Shown: positions 1 to 7,892 of the stretch, piece after piece
Layout of the letters: each line of letters starts with the position of its first letter
How positions within the stretch are numbered: the first letter of the stretch is position 1
Source: Streptococcus halotolerans
Lineage (GTDB): Bacteria; Bacillota; Bacilli; Lactobacillales; Streptococcaceae
Direction of reading: 5' to 3'
Assembly: GCF_001598035.1 (NCBI RefSeq)
Contig: NZ_CP014835.1
Coordinates: 2,083,001 to 2,147,000 of the forward strand
Length of the DNA stretch: 64,000 nucleotides
The notes under the pieces: generated by a model
Database searches by the model: none
Told to the model about the DNA's origin: nothing
The model's input: only the letters and a program-made list of their open reading frames with translations
Program-made: the position numbers and the translations under genes

Positions 1-1
1 A

Positions 2-232
2 GAACTGTATGGAATTGGACTTGATACTGAAGAATCGGTAGAAAGTGAAGAATCATACGGTGAGGACAGTAACCAGTCAGTTCCTTCTGAAACCTATGAC
101 TACCAAGCTCCCCAGGAATCCTATCCAGCTGCCGATACAACTGTGCCGAATGCTAACTCACAAGGGGTTTATAATGAGCAAGTACCGGCTAATCAAGGTC
201 AGTACAGTGGAACTATTCAGCAAGCCTATTAA
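2..232 (+). CDS. C-terminal fragment of an unidentified protein with an acidic, Tyr/Gln/Pro-rich tail
   Basis: An open frame enters from the left edge and stops at a TAA at 230-232. About 76 residues are visible. The first part is Glu/Ser-rich (TEESVESEESYGED) and the rest is low-complexity Y/Q/N/P sequence ending in GTIQQAY. Such tails occur at the C-terminus of several streptococcal envelope and division proteins, but nothing visible identifies the family. A terminator follows 11 bases after the stop, so this is the last gene of its unit. The overlapping frame at 45-275 runs through the terminator and is a shadow. Confidence 0.6.
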   Translation, partial: ELYGIGLDTEESVESEESYGEDSNQSVPSETYDYQAPQESYPAADTTVPNANSQGVYNEQVPANQGQYSGTIQQAY

Positions 233-243
233 TACACTTAAAG

Positions 244-273
244 TACCCACGTTAACAACGTGTGGTATTTTTT
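244..273 (+). terminator. Rho-independent terminator of the left-edge gene
   Basis: TACCCACGTT and AACGTGTGGTA form a stem with one bulge around an AAC loop, followed by a run of six T. It lies 11 bases after the stop codon at 232. Confidence 0.75.
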
Positions 274-280
274 AAATACG

Positions 281-1161
281 ACGGGGATGTCGCTCCTCTG
301 CGGTCACACTCTTTCGTGGGCACTCGAGACCAGTGACCCAATAGTGCCCCTCTAGACTGGCTATCGAGAGGTAGCAGATTAAAACTGCTTAGGGATAGAC
401 TGGTTTAAGTCTGACGCTGGTGCTAGAAACTGAAATCGTCAGGAAGAGATAGTAAAATCGTGGCTCTACGAAAAGGAACATGTTATAGTCTTTTGAATTA
501 AGATTGTGACATCTTCGCTTTCGCCTTACCCTACTCAATTGCTGCCCGCATCTCAGTTATTTGTCTCAAAGTTAATTCATTCGACTATATCAGGGGGGAG
601 ATAGTGGATAGAAGAGCCCCAAAACGCTAAAGTCCTAAAGAGTGGTCACCATCTATATGTGTCCATTACGAGAGTCATTGAATGTGGACTAAGGGCGGTG
701 TGAAAAAGATAATTCTTCTTAGAGTCGCTGGCTTCTTCGTCAGCATTCTTATCTTTACTTAGATCTTTTAAGGTTTCGCATCTTGTATAAACGAAGAAGG
801 AGGTACGACTTATCCCATGATTTTTATAGACGTTCTAGACGACGGAACACGGAATCATGAGAAGTCAGCAGACCGCCGAAGTAGTGTTGATGCTTCTGTA
901 ATGGAAGTGGAGTGAAGAGTTGAACAATTAAATGAATTCCACCCAAGTTGGCGGTGTCTATTTTAATTTTTAGTTTGAAAGGATGGTGGGTTGAAAGCGT
1001 CAATGATGACTATTGTTCATAAATCTAGGGCAGCACGAGAACGACTCTGTGGAATGAGAGTTGTGGGAGTCTACATACTCTCGTTATCATTTAGTTGAAC
1101 GGCCATGTGCCGAACGATACGTACAGTGGTGAGAGAGACTAGAACTTAGCCCTACTTGATT
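281..1161 (+). mobile_element. Degenerate ORF-less group II intron relic, copy 1
   Basis: This block aligns along most of its length with 3034-3820; the stretch around 680-965 is the best conserved. It ends in the layout of a bacterial group II intron: a domain-V-like hairpin at about 1101-1133 (GGCCATGTGCCGAAC then GATACGTACAGTGG), then GAGAGA and a domain-VI-like end CTACTTGAT at 1152-1160. The 5' part resembles group II domain I (GGGATAGAC, GAAACTGAAAT, GGAACATG). There is no room for a reverse transcriptase: only about 130 bases separate the conserved block from domain V. The domain V triad position reads GGC rather than CGC or AGC and stem pairs are lost, so it is probably dead. A MITE interrupts it at 484-589. 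The exact 5' end and a GUGYG start could not be fixed. Confidence 0.65.
484..589 (-). mobile_element. MITE copy 1 (106 bp, TATAGTC termini)
   Basis: The element begins TATAGTCTTTTGAATTAA and ends TTAATTCATTCGACTATA, imperfect inverted repeats of about 18 bases. It is the same length as the copy at 2927-3032 and aligns, reversed, with 58301-58408. The intron relic at 3034-3820 has no insertion at the aligned point, so this copy inserted into an existing intron relic. It encodes no protein. A target duplication is not obvious. Confidence 0.8.
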
Positions 1162-1438
1162 AACTTGTTGGGAGCATTTTATTTTTGAAAAGGGTTAAAA
1201 CCAGCAAAGACTATTTAGAAAAAACCAGCAATATCATATTGGGGTAAGATAATCGTATGAAAAATTTTTAGTGAAAAATAACGATTTTGTATGTTAAAGT
1301 TCAGGTATTTCAACGAGATGTATCGTTTTTATAAATGTTACTAGGATAGCCATAAACCCAAAATGGTCGACGGTTAACGATACTACCATTTGGAAATCAC
1401 GATTTTATGCGTTCGGTGTGACATCAAAGTTATGTATC
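1162..1438. other. Intergenic stretch with no recognisable gene
   Basis: AT-rich DNA between the intron relic and the ribU promoter. It has stop codons in all frames. It contains a short direct repeat (AACCAGCAA at about 1200 and again near 1224) and a weak imperfect hairpin (CAAAATGGT near 1360 with ACCATTTGG near 1385). I see nothing else that can be supported. Confidence 0.5.
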
Positions 1439-1467
1439 TTGCACATTAAGTTGTCACATGTTATAAT
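1439..1467 (+). promoter_or_regulatory. Promoter of the FMN riboswitch and ribU
   Basis: TTGCAC at 1439-1444 and a consensus TATAAT at 1462-1467 are separated by exactly 17 bases. Transcription would start near 1474, at the first base-paired position of the riboswitch P1 stem. Confidence 0.85.
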
Positions 1468-1470
1468 GTA

Positions 1471-1592
1471 AGGGTCTTCAGGGCAGGGTGAAATTCCCGA
1501 CCGGCGGTGTCTAGGTAACTAGGAGTCCGCGAGCGTAAGCTGATGTGGTGTGATTCCACAACCGACAGTAAAGTCTGGATGGGAGAAGACCG
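1471..1592 (+). promoter_or_regulatory. FMN riboswitch (RFN element)
   Basis: The conserved RFN blocks are present in order: TCTTCAGGGCAGGGTGAAA, TTCCCGACCGGCGGT, AGTCCGCGAGC, GATGTGGTGTGATTCCACAACCGACAGT and GATGGGAGAAGA. P1 is GTCTTC (1474-1479) with GAAGAC (1585-1590). The element senses FMN and represses the downstream riboflavin transporter gene. The expression platform is listed separately at 1630-1664. Confidence 0.95.
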
Positions 1593-1629
1593 CTTTTCAG
1601 TGTCTTTTAGATACCTAAAAATCGGGAAC

Positions 1630-1664
1630 TTCTTTCAATTTATCTAAATTGGAGGAATTTTTTT
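1630..1664 (+). terminator. Riboswitch expression platform: terminator that also buries the ribU ribosome binding site
   Basis: Bases 1630-1642 pair with 1645-1657 as a nearly complete 12-bp stem with two G-U pairs and a 4-base loop, followed directly by seven T (1658-1664) and then the ATG at 1665. The 3' arm contains GGAGGAA, the only Shine-Dalgarno sequence of ribU. One hairpin could therefore both stop transcription and block initiation. This is read from the sequence; which mode dominates is not known. Confidence 0.7.
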
Positions 1665-2231
1665 ATGTCTAACACTAATACTCGTCAATTAGTGATTATC
1701 GCTATTTTATCTGCACTTTCATTTGTATTGATGTTTTTTCAATTTCCTTTGTTACCCGCAGCTAACTTTTTGAAAATTGACTTTAGCATTATCCCCATCT
1801 TGTTGGGACTGGTTATTTATGACTTGAAAAGTGCTTACGCTGTTCTTTTACTGCGTACTTTGTTAAAATTAATGTTAAACAATGAGGGAATCGGCGAGTT
1901 AATCGGTTTGCCAATGAATATTGTGGCTATGGGGGTCTTCGTCCTTGCCTTTGCCGTGTTTTGGAAAACTAATCAGACGCGTCGTTCTTATATCATAGCT
2001 AGTGTTGTTGGCACTATTTTCTTAACGCTCTCGATGTTGGCAATGAACTATGTTTTTGCGATTCCTTTGTATGCGAAATTCGTAAACTTTGACATTGCAA
2101 AATTCATCGGTGTCGCTACCTACCTTTTGGCTATGGTTATTCCCTTTAATTTAATCGAAGGAGTTATCTTGTCGCTTGCCTTTGCTGTTGTTTTCGTTGT
2201 GTTAAAACCAGTTATCAAGCGGTACGTTTAA
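1665..2231 (+). CDS. ribU: Riboflavin ECF transporter substrate-binding subunit RibU
   Basis: A 188-residue, very hydrophobic protein with about six membrane spans, the size and topology of energy-coupling-factor S components. RibU binds riboflavin and works with the shared EcfA/EcfA'/EcfT module encoded elsewhere. The N-terminal TRQLVIIAILSALSFVLMF followed by PAANFLKIDFSIIPILLG is typical of RibU. The assignment is strongly supported by the FMN riboswitch directly upstream. The start is the ATG that follows GGAGGAA and the T run. The next gene begins one base after the stop, so the two are co-transcribed and probably translationally coupled. Confidence 0.95.
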   Translation: MSNTNTRQLVIIAILSALSFVLMFFQFPLLPAANFLKIDFSIIPILLGLVIYDLKSAYAVLLLRTLLKLMLNNEGIGELIGLPMNIVAMGVFVLAFAVFWKTNQTRRSYIIASVVGTIFLTLSMLAMNYVFAIPLYAKFVNFDIAKFIGVATYLLAMVIPFNLIEGVILSLAFAVVFVVLKPVIKRYV

Positions 2232-2232
2232 A

Positions 2233-2886
2233 ATGAAACATAAACAAACCTATCTTTTTAGGGCATCCATTGCCCTCGTTCTATTTACGCTACTAGGCTA
2301 CACTGTCAAATTTTACCCTGAGAATTTGGTAGCCTTTGACCAGTTTATTCAAACAGCAGTACGCGGTTCTTTGCTAGCTTCAGCCACATCGTTTTTTAAA
2401 ACGATAACAGTTCTGGGAAATACCTTAACTTTTGTCTTTGTTCTGGTATTAGCTGTTGCCTTGCTCTACTTTGTGAAAAAGTGGAAGACAGAAGGAGTCT
2501 TTCTTGGCAGTACAGGTGTCCTAGCTGGCCTTTTGATTATCGGCACTAAATACTTATACGGAAGACAAAGACCTGATATTGAACACCTTGTATTTGCGAA
2601 TGGCTTTTCATTTCCAAGTGGGCATTCAATGGGATCTATGATGATTTATGGCTTTCTGTTGATTATTGCTCACCAACGTCTTAAATCGACAGGTTTGAGA
2701 GTTTTAACGGAGATTCTAATTAGCCTAATGATTGCCTTGATTGGTTTATCACGTATTTATGTCGGTGTTCATTACCCGACGGATGTATTGGGAGGCTTTC
2801 TCTTAGGATTTGCTTGTTTAAACCTCATTTTTCCTTTCTATGATCAAAAACGCTTTGAAAATCGTTTTCAAGGGAAACAAAATTAA
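2233..2886 (+). CDS. PAP2-family membrane phosphatase
   Basis: A 217-residue integral membrane protein with about six spans. All three parts of the PAP2 phosphatase signature are visible: KYLYGRQRP (about residues 112-120), PSGHSMGS (about 131-138) and SRIYVGVHYPTDVLGG (about 178-193). The conserved histidines of the second and third parts are the catalytic pair in this family. Likely substrates are undecaprenyl pyrophosphate or phosphatidic acid; the sequence cannot decide. It starts one base after the ribU stop without a clear ribosome binding site of its own, so it probably depends on ribU translation and would also fall under FMN control. A strong terminator follows. Confidence 0.9.
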   Translation: MKHKQTYLFRASIALVLFTLLGYTVKFYPENLVAFDQFIQTAVRGSLLASATSFFKTITVLGNTLTFVFVLVLAVALLYFVKKWKTEGVFLGSTGVLAGLLIIGTKYLYGRQRPDIEHLVFANGFSFPSGHSMGSMMIYGFLLIIAHQRLKSTGLRVLTEILISLMIALIGLSRIYVGVHYPTDVLGGFLLGFACLNLIFPFYDQKRFENRFQGKQN

Positions 2887-2894
2887 AGTAACTA

Positions 2895-2927
2895 AAAAAC
2901 GAATTTGGAATTCCAAATTCGTTTTTT
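2895..2927 (+). terminator. Terminator of the ribU-PAP2 unit
   Basis: A perfect palindrome, ACGAATTTGGAA followed by TTCCAAATTCGT, flanked by A and T runs, beginning 9 bases after the stop. It abuts the MITE that starts at 2927. Confidence 0.9.
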
Positions 2928-3032
2928 ATAGTTTTTTGAATTAAGGTTGAGACATCGTCGCTTTCACCTTGCTCTACTCAAGTGTTGCCCGCCTCTCAGT
3001 TATTTTTCTTAAAGTTAATTCATTTTACTATA
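2927..3032 (-). mobile_element. MITE copy 2 (106 bp, TATAGT termini)
   Basis: It matches the copy at 484-589 over its full length with only scattered differences, and has the same end sequences (TATAGTTTTTTGAATTAA and TTAATTCATTTTACTATA). It lies between the PAP2 terminator and the second intron relic, not inside the relic as copy 1 does. Confidence 0.8.
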
Positions 3033-3033
3033 G

Positions 3034-3820
3034 TAGGACGGATATGTCGTACATCTGAGGGAACAGCCATTCGTGAGCACCTGCTACCGATAACCTAATA
3101 ACGACTCACAAGACTGACGATCATGAGGTGGCGGATTAAAACTGCCTGGGGATAGACTAGTTTAAGTCTGGGGTTGATGCTAGAAACTGAAACCGTCAGA
3201 AGAAAGGATAGCGAAATCATGGCTCTACTAACAGAAAAAAACGTGATGGAAGGACGTATGAGCAGATAATGAGGTCAAAACACTAAAGTCTCAAACAATA
3301 GACGTCATCTATATGTATCAATCAAGAGAGTCATTGAATGCGGACTAAGACTTGTGTGAAAAAGATAATTCTTCTTAGAGTCGCTGGCTTCTTCGTCAGA
3401 ATTCCTATCTTTACTTAGATCTTTTAAGGTCTCGTATCTTGTATAAACGAAGAAAGAGGTACGACTTATCCCGTGATTTCTTATAAACGTTCTAGACGAC
3501 GGAACAAGGAATCATGAGAAGTCAGCAGACTGCTGTAGTAATGTTGATGCTTCTGTAATGGAAGTGGAGTGAAGAGTTGAACAATTAAATGAATTCCACC
3601 CAAGTTGGCGGTGTCTATTTTAATTTTTAGATTGAAAGGATAGTGAATTGAAAAGGTCAATGATGGCTATTGTTCACAAATATAGGATGACACAAGAACG
3701 GCTTTATAAGATGATCAATGTGAGTGTCTATGTATTTTTGTTGACAGTTAACTGAGCCGCCTTATGCCGAACGACATACACGGTGGTGCGAGATGGGGAA
3801 GAGATTGGCCACTACTCGAT
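3034..3820 (+). mobile_element. Degenerate ORF-less group II intron relic, copy 2
   Basis: This copy is homologous to 281-1161 without the MITE. It has a domain-V-like hairpin at about 3753-3785 (GAGCCGCCTTATGCC, loop GAAC, then GACATACACGGTGG) and a domain-VI-like end, CTACTCGAT at 3812-3820, which is the usual 3' end of bacterial group II introns. GCCGCC keeps the CGC triad position, but several stem pairs are broken (C-A and T-C mismatches), so splicing is doubtful. No reverse transcriptase frame remains. Its 3' end touches the stop codon of the opposite-strand transporter gene at 3821-3823. Confidence 0.65.
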
Positions 3821-4831
3821 TTACCAAAGTCCAAGGCATTTTTGCATAAGTAGACTAACACAGGAAATGCTAAACCAACAAATACCGCCCATAATAATGG
3901 CCTTGCCACCACGGTTGAAAAGGTTGGTTATGTTTGTATTTAGTCCAATAGCACTCATGGCCATAACGATGAAAAATTTTGAGATAACTTTTAAAAAGCT
4001 GATTAGAGCAGTTGGAAGAGGGAGGATGGTGGTTATCAGTGATGCCAAAATAAAGTAGATGATAAAGGTTGGAAAAACTTTTTTAATGTTAATCCCTTTT
4101 TGATTGCCAGTCGCCTGTTGGCGCTTCATTTCATAAATAGATAACCCCAATGTAATGGGGATGATGGCCAATGTTCTGGTTAGTTTAACAATTGTAGCAC
4201 CATCAAGTGTATTGGCATGATGTAAGTTATCCCAAGCTGTGGCGGTCGCGGTTACAGAAGAAGTGTCATTAACGGCAGTACCCGCAAAGAGAGCAAAACC
4301 TTCATTGGATAAGCCAAGTGCGTGACCTAATGTTGGAAATAGCAGGGCTGCTAGGATGTTGAATAAAAAGATAACAGAAATAGCCTGGGCGACGTCTTCT
4401 TCCTTAGCTTTGATAACTGGTGCCGTTGCAGCGATGGCGGAACCTCCACAAATGGATGATCCAACTCCAACAAGTGTAGCAGTGTGGCGATCGAGATTTA
4501 AGCATTTTTTTAAGGGAAAAGTTACTAATAAGGCGGTTGAAATGGTTGCAAGGATGATGGGGAGTGATTGGGTTCCGACAGCTAATACCTGCTTAAGGTT
4601 CAAGCCGAAACCAAGTAGGACAACGGCTGCTTGGAGGATAATCTTTGATGAAAAACTAATCCCAGCTTGGGTATGGCTTCGGTCAGTGTGCCAAATCGCC
4701 AGAATCATTCCGGTAAAAATGGCAAAAACAGGCGCCCCTATAAGTGGGAGCCACTGGCCCAACAACCAAGCAATTGTAGCAATACCTAAACAGAGAGTAA
4801 GTCCTGGCAGACGTGATTTTAAAGTAGACAT
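3821..4831 (-). CDS. YeiH-family (putative sulfate exporter family) membrane transporter
   Basis: A 336-residue polytopic protein with about ten hydrophobic segments. The blocks [19 protein letters not shown] and [17 protein letters not shown] are hallmarks of the YeiH/UPF0324 family, whose substrate is not firmly established. The start is supported by GGAGGCAAC just upstream of the ATG on the minus strand. The C-terminus is CLGLW followed by a stop that coincides with the 3' boundary of the group II intron relic, so the last residues could have been altered by that insertion. The plus-strand frames at 3783-4058 and 4356-4898 are shadows. Confidence 0.85.
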   Translation of the reverse strand: MSTLKSRLPGLTLCLGIATIAWLLGQWLPLIGAPVFAIFTGMILAIWHTDRSHTQAGISFSSKIILQAAVVLLGFGLNLKQVLAVGTQSLPIILATISTALLVTFPLKKCLNLDRHTATLVGVGSSICGGSAIAATAPVIKAKEEDVAQAISVIFLFNILAALLFPTLGHALGLSNEGFALFAGTAVNDTSSVTATATAWDNLHHANTLDGATIVKLTRTLAIIPITLGLSIYEMKRQQATGNQKGINIKKVFPTFIIYFILASLITTILPLPTALISFLKVISKFFIVMAMSAIGLNTNITNLFNRGGKAIIMGGICWFSISCVSLLMQKCLGLW

Positions 4832-4946
4832 AGTTGCCTCCTCTTCATGTTTTTGTTTTAATTATAGTGCTAAGTGCCATAAATGTATAGGTGATTAAAA
4901 AAATGTTCCGAATTTCTTTTATAGGACAGTTGAAGGAGAGATGATA

Positions 4947-5498
4947 ATGAAGCGACCACTAGAATGTTCCCATGATTTTTTAAATGAGGTATTGGATAGT
5001 CAGAGTGTGACTTTGGATGCGACGATGGGAAATGGCAATGATACGGTATTTTTGGCCAAGCTCAGCCACAAGGTTTATGCTTTTGATGTTCAGAGAAAAG
5101 CCCTTGAAAAAACTCATCAACGTTTGCTAGCCGAAGGACTTGCTAATGTTGAGTTGATATTAGACGGTCATGAGAACCTTGATCACTACGTTTCTGAGTC
5201 TATTCAAGCAGCGATTTTTAATTTAGGCTATCTCCCTAGTGCTGATAAGACAATCATCACCAAACCTCATACGACACTTCAGGCAATTGATAAGGTTATC
5301 CAAAGATTGGCAGAAGGTGGTCGTTTAGCTATTATGATTTATTATGGCCACGAAGGTGGTCAAATGGAAAAGGATGCGGTGCTGGATTATGTCAGTCAGT
5401 TGGACCAAAAAGCCTATACGGTTATGCTTTATCAGGCACTTAATCAAGTCAATACACCTCCATTTTTAGTAATGGTAGAAAAGCTATCTTCTTTCTAG
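4947..5498 (+). CDS. mnmM: tRNA 5-(aminomethyl)-2-thiouridine methyltransferase MnmM (YtqB family)
   Basis: A 183-residue class I SAM-dependent methyltransferase. The SAM-binding loop is LDATMGNGNDT near the N-terminus. VYAFDVQRKAL is the acidic second motif and AAIFNLGYLPSADKTI is motif IV. These match the YtqB family, shown in Gram-positive bacteria to complete mnm5s2U at the tRNA wobble position. An upstream ATG at 4941 lies only two bases from AAGGAG (4933-4938). The ATG at 4947 has normal spacing, so it is chosen. The gene is divergent from the YeiH gene and is followed by a small gene with its own promoter. Confidence 0.85.
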   Translation: MKRPLECSHDFLNEVLDSQSVTLDATMGNGNDTVFLAKLSHKVYAFDVQRKALEKTHQRLLAEGLANVELILDGHENLDHYVSESIQAAIFNLGYLPSADKTIITKPHTTLQAIDKVIQRLAEGGRLAIMIYYGHEGGQMEKDAVLDYVSQLDQKAYTVMLYQALNQVNTPPFLVMVEKLSSF

Positions 5499-5515
5499 TC
5501 ATCTGATAAGAATTT

Positions 5516-5524
5516 TGTTACAAT
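5516..5524 (+). promoter_or_regulatory. Extended -10 promoter for the small coiled-coil gene
   Basis: TGT plus TACAAT form an extended -10 ending at 5524. It implies a very short leader before AAAGGAG at 5535-5541, and it excludes the upstream frame start at 5523 as the translation start. Confidence 0.5.
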
Positions 5525-5546
5525 GGCAGAATGTAAAGGAGTAGTT

Positions 5547-5786
5547 ATGTCTCATCAATCCGTCACTGAACGTTTATCAGAATTACGTCAAAAGTATCTT
5601 GAACAGCCTTCGCCAAATGATAGTCATTTTGCCGATTCACCCAAAATGGCTAAGCTCAAAAAGAAACTAATAGCTCTTGAAAAAGAACGCTGCCAGTTAA
5701 AAATGGCTCAAAAAGATTACAAGGCAGTTGATCAAAAAATTGCTGCCTTAAAAGAGGCGTTTACAGAAAAACATGAAGGAGGTTAA
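5547..5786 (+). CDS. Small charged, probably coiled-coil protein of unknown function
   Basis: A 79-residue soluble protein starting at the ATG after AAAGGAG (5535-5541). The sequence is rich in K, E, L and Q, with heptad-like leucines in MAKLKKKLIALEKERCQLKM and a helical C-terminus. No motif identifies a function. It ends five bases before the antiporter gene, whose ribosome binding site (GAAGGAGG) overlaps the end of this frame, so the two are probably expressed together. A regulatory or partner role for the antiporter is only an inference from position. Confidence 0.7.
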   Translation: MSHQSVTERLSELRQKYLEQPSPNDSHFADSPKMAKLKKKLIALEKERCQLKMAQKDYKAVDQKIAALKEAFTEKHEGG

Positions 5787-5791
5787 TCCGC

Positions 5792-7858
5792 ATGGAGATA
5801 TCCATCCTGGTGATTGTCTTCCTTTTTTCATTAATCGTTTCCAATGTGGTTAATAGGGTGTTTCCCAAAATCCCCCTGCCCTTGGTCCAACTTCTGCTGG
5901 GGATTACCTATGGTATTTCTCAAGGTGGAAAAGGGATAGAGCTCAATCCGGAATTGTTTATAGCTTTCGTCATTGCGCCCCTCAACTTTCGTGAGGGTGA
6001 AGAAGCAGATGTTAGGAGCTTTTTAAAATATCGAAGTTTTATTAGCTTCCTCATCCTTCCTTTGGTTTTTGTGACAGCATTAGGGATAGGAGCACTAGCC
6101 AGCTATCTTCTTCCGATAGAGTTACCAATGGCTGCCTACTTTGCTTTGGGTGCAGCTCTAGCGCCGACAGATGCGGTAGCCTTTATTTCCATCTCAAAAC
6201 GATTTGCTTTTCCCAAGCGTATTGAAAATATTCTTAAACTAGAGGGACTATTAAATGACGCTAGCGGTCTGGTTGCCTTTCAATTTGCAGTAACAGCTTT
6301 GTTAACAGGCTATTTTTCATTGGCCGAAGCAGGTGTTAAGTTGCTTATTACGATTTTTGGAGGTATTATCATTGGTTTGCTATTTGCTTTCGTAAATCGT
6401 ATCCTACTATCTTTATTAGAAAAATTTGATGCTGCTGATGTGACAGGTGCGCTACTATTAGAAATAGCTTTGCCGTTTGTGACCTATTTTGTTGCTTCGG
6501 CAGTCAATGTCTCGGCTATTATCGCTGTGGTTGTTGCTGGCGTTATGCAAGCCAGTCGCTTAAGAAAAGTGACCCTATTTGATGCGCAAGTTTATCGTGT
6601 GGGCCAGATCGTTTGGGAGACCATTAACTTTATGCTTAATGGAGTAGTCTTTCTGATTTTTGGGACGGAATTGACCTCAATCGTTGTACCTGTTTTAACG
6701 AGTCCAAGATATAGCAATCTTTATTTGTTTGCCCTTGTTGTTGGCCTGACAGCGATAATGATTCTGATCCGTTTTGTGACGATTAGCGCTTATTATACAT
6801 TCAAGAATGTTTACTATCATAGGCTATTAAGGAAATCATTCAAAGATATTCTGTTACTCACATTTTCAGGGGTGAAAGGAACAGTTTCAATTGCGACGAT
6901 CTTGTTGCTACCTCGCCTTGACAATTTTCAGTACAGTCTGTTACTTTTCATGGTTGCAGCTGTCACGCTACTTAGTTTTCTATCAGGATTGGTTATTTTA
7001 CCCCTACTGGCTCCGCCTATTGAACGACCGGTTGATAACCTGATGAAAATTTCAATCTTATCCAAAGTTTTGACTATTTTGGAGCAAGATAGTAAAGAGA
7101 AACCAGATAAGGCATCACTTTATGCCGTCATCGATAATTACAATGCTCGTATTGAACATCTGATTTTAGAACAAGAACCCAATAGTGTCAAAAAGGATTT
7201 GGCAGATTTACAACTCTTTATTATTGGTATTGAGAGCGAGGGGTTAGAATATGCCTTTGATGAAGGGCTAATTGATCTTAAAGAATATCGTATTTATCAA
7301 GGTTATTTAAAAGTTTTGGAGAAACAAGTTAACCGTAGCTTTGTCTCCAGCTTTACCTATGGTTTTAGGATTTTCATGCGTGTTTTAAGGGCAACTTTAC
7401 ATGAAGTAATGACCTTTGGATCCAAGATTCGGGCGATGAGAAAGCGGATTAGGACTCCGCGTCAATTAACCGAACAAAACCGAGAAAATATCACAGAACT
7501 TTATCTCTCTAACACAGAGATTATCTTAGAAGCACTTGAAGAATTAGAAGGTTATTACAATCATTCTTTAGTAGATTATCTTCAAAATGCGCGTTTGCGT
7601 GATGCAGAACTCATCAAGTCAGGGCTCTTTGTGGAACGGGTCATCATGCATCTGATTCCAGATAGCAATGATGATATTTTGCGAGGTTATTATTTAGAAC
7701 GTAAAACCATTGCTGAGTTTGAAGAAGATAATCTTATTTCCAAGTCCTATGCGCAAAAATTGCGTAGTAATGTTAATGAATTGGAAAACTATTCGCTTAA
7801 TGCGACAACGACTAGTCTCTCTTATGAATTTTTAAGTTTCGCAAGTCAAAAGAAGTAA
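5792..7858 (+). CDS. Na+/H+ antiporter of the CPA1 (NhaP) family
   Basis: A 688-residue protein. Residues 1 to about 415 hold about twelve membrane spans. Residues from about 420 onward form a hydrophilic cytoplasmic domain typical of long NhaP/NHE-like antiporters. ALAPTDAVAFISISKR and LEGLLNDASGLVAFQFA contain the acidic residues of the CPA1 ion-binding site (PTDA and the NDASG block). It exchanges cytoplasmic Na+ or K+ for protons, for pH and salt homeostasis. The start follows GAAGGAGG by 9 bases. It is the last gene of its unit; the hairpin at 7864-7892 may end transcription. Confidence 0.88.
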   Translation: MEISILVIVFLFSLIVSNVVNRVFPKIPLPLVQLLLGITYGISQGGKGIELNPELFIAFVIAPLNFREGEEADVRSFLKYRSFISFLILPLVFVTALGIGALASYLLPIELPMAAYFALGAALAPTDAVAFISISKRFAFPKRIENILKLEGLLNDASGLVAFQFAVTALLTGYFSLAEAGVKLLITIFGGIIIGLLFAFVNRILLSLLEKFDAADVTGALLLEIALPFVTYFVASAVNVSAIIAVVVAGVMQASRLRKVTLFDAQVYRVGQIVWETINFMLNGVVFLIFGTELTSIVVPVLTSPRYSNLYLFALVVGLTAIMILIRFVTISAYYTFKNVYYHRLLRKSFKDILLLTFSGVKGTVSIATILLLPRLDNFQYSLLLFMVAAVTLLSFLSGLVILPLLAPPIERPVDNLMKISILSKVLTILEQDSKEKPDKASLYAVIDNYNARIEHLILEQEPNSVKKDLADLQLFIIGIESEGLEYAFDEGLIDLKEYRIYQGYLKVLEKQVNRSFVSSFTYGFRIFMRVLRATLHEVMTFGSKIRAMRKRIRTPRQLTEQNRENITELYLSNTEIILEALEELEGYYNHSLVDYLQNARLRDAELIKSGLFVERVIMHLIPDSNDDILRGYYLERKTIAEFEEDNLISKSYAQKLRSNVNELENYSLNATTTSLSYEFLSFASQKK

Positions 7859-7863
7859 GCACT

Positions 7864-7892
7864 TTAACATTTGGAGTGACTCCAAAATGTTA
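7864..7892 (+). terminator. Hairpin after the antiporter gene, possible terminator
   Basis: TAACATTTGGAG and CTCCAAAATGTTA pair around TGA, but no T run follows. Part of this sequence looks like the end of the IS3 relic, so the terminator function is uncertain. A second hairpin (GGATTGAGT with ACTCAGTCC, then TTTT) lies at 7913-7946 inside the relic. Confidence 0.4.

Noticed and set aside
281..1161. Reading the two homologous regions as 23S rRNA pieces or as a known riboswitch class
   Set aside because: Gene order, length and the domain V/VI-like 3' ends fit a group II intron better; no rRNA signature is present.
4356..4898. Plus-strand open frame of 180 residues
   Set aside because: It is antisense to the YeiH-family gene, has no ribosome binding site, and its composition mirrors the hydrophobic protein on the other strand.
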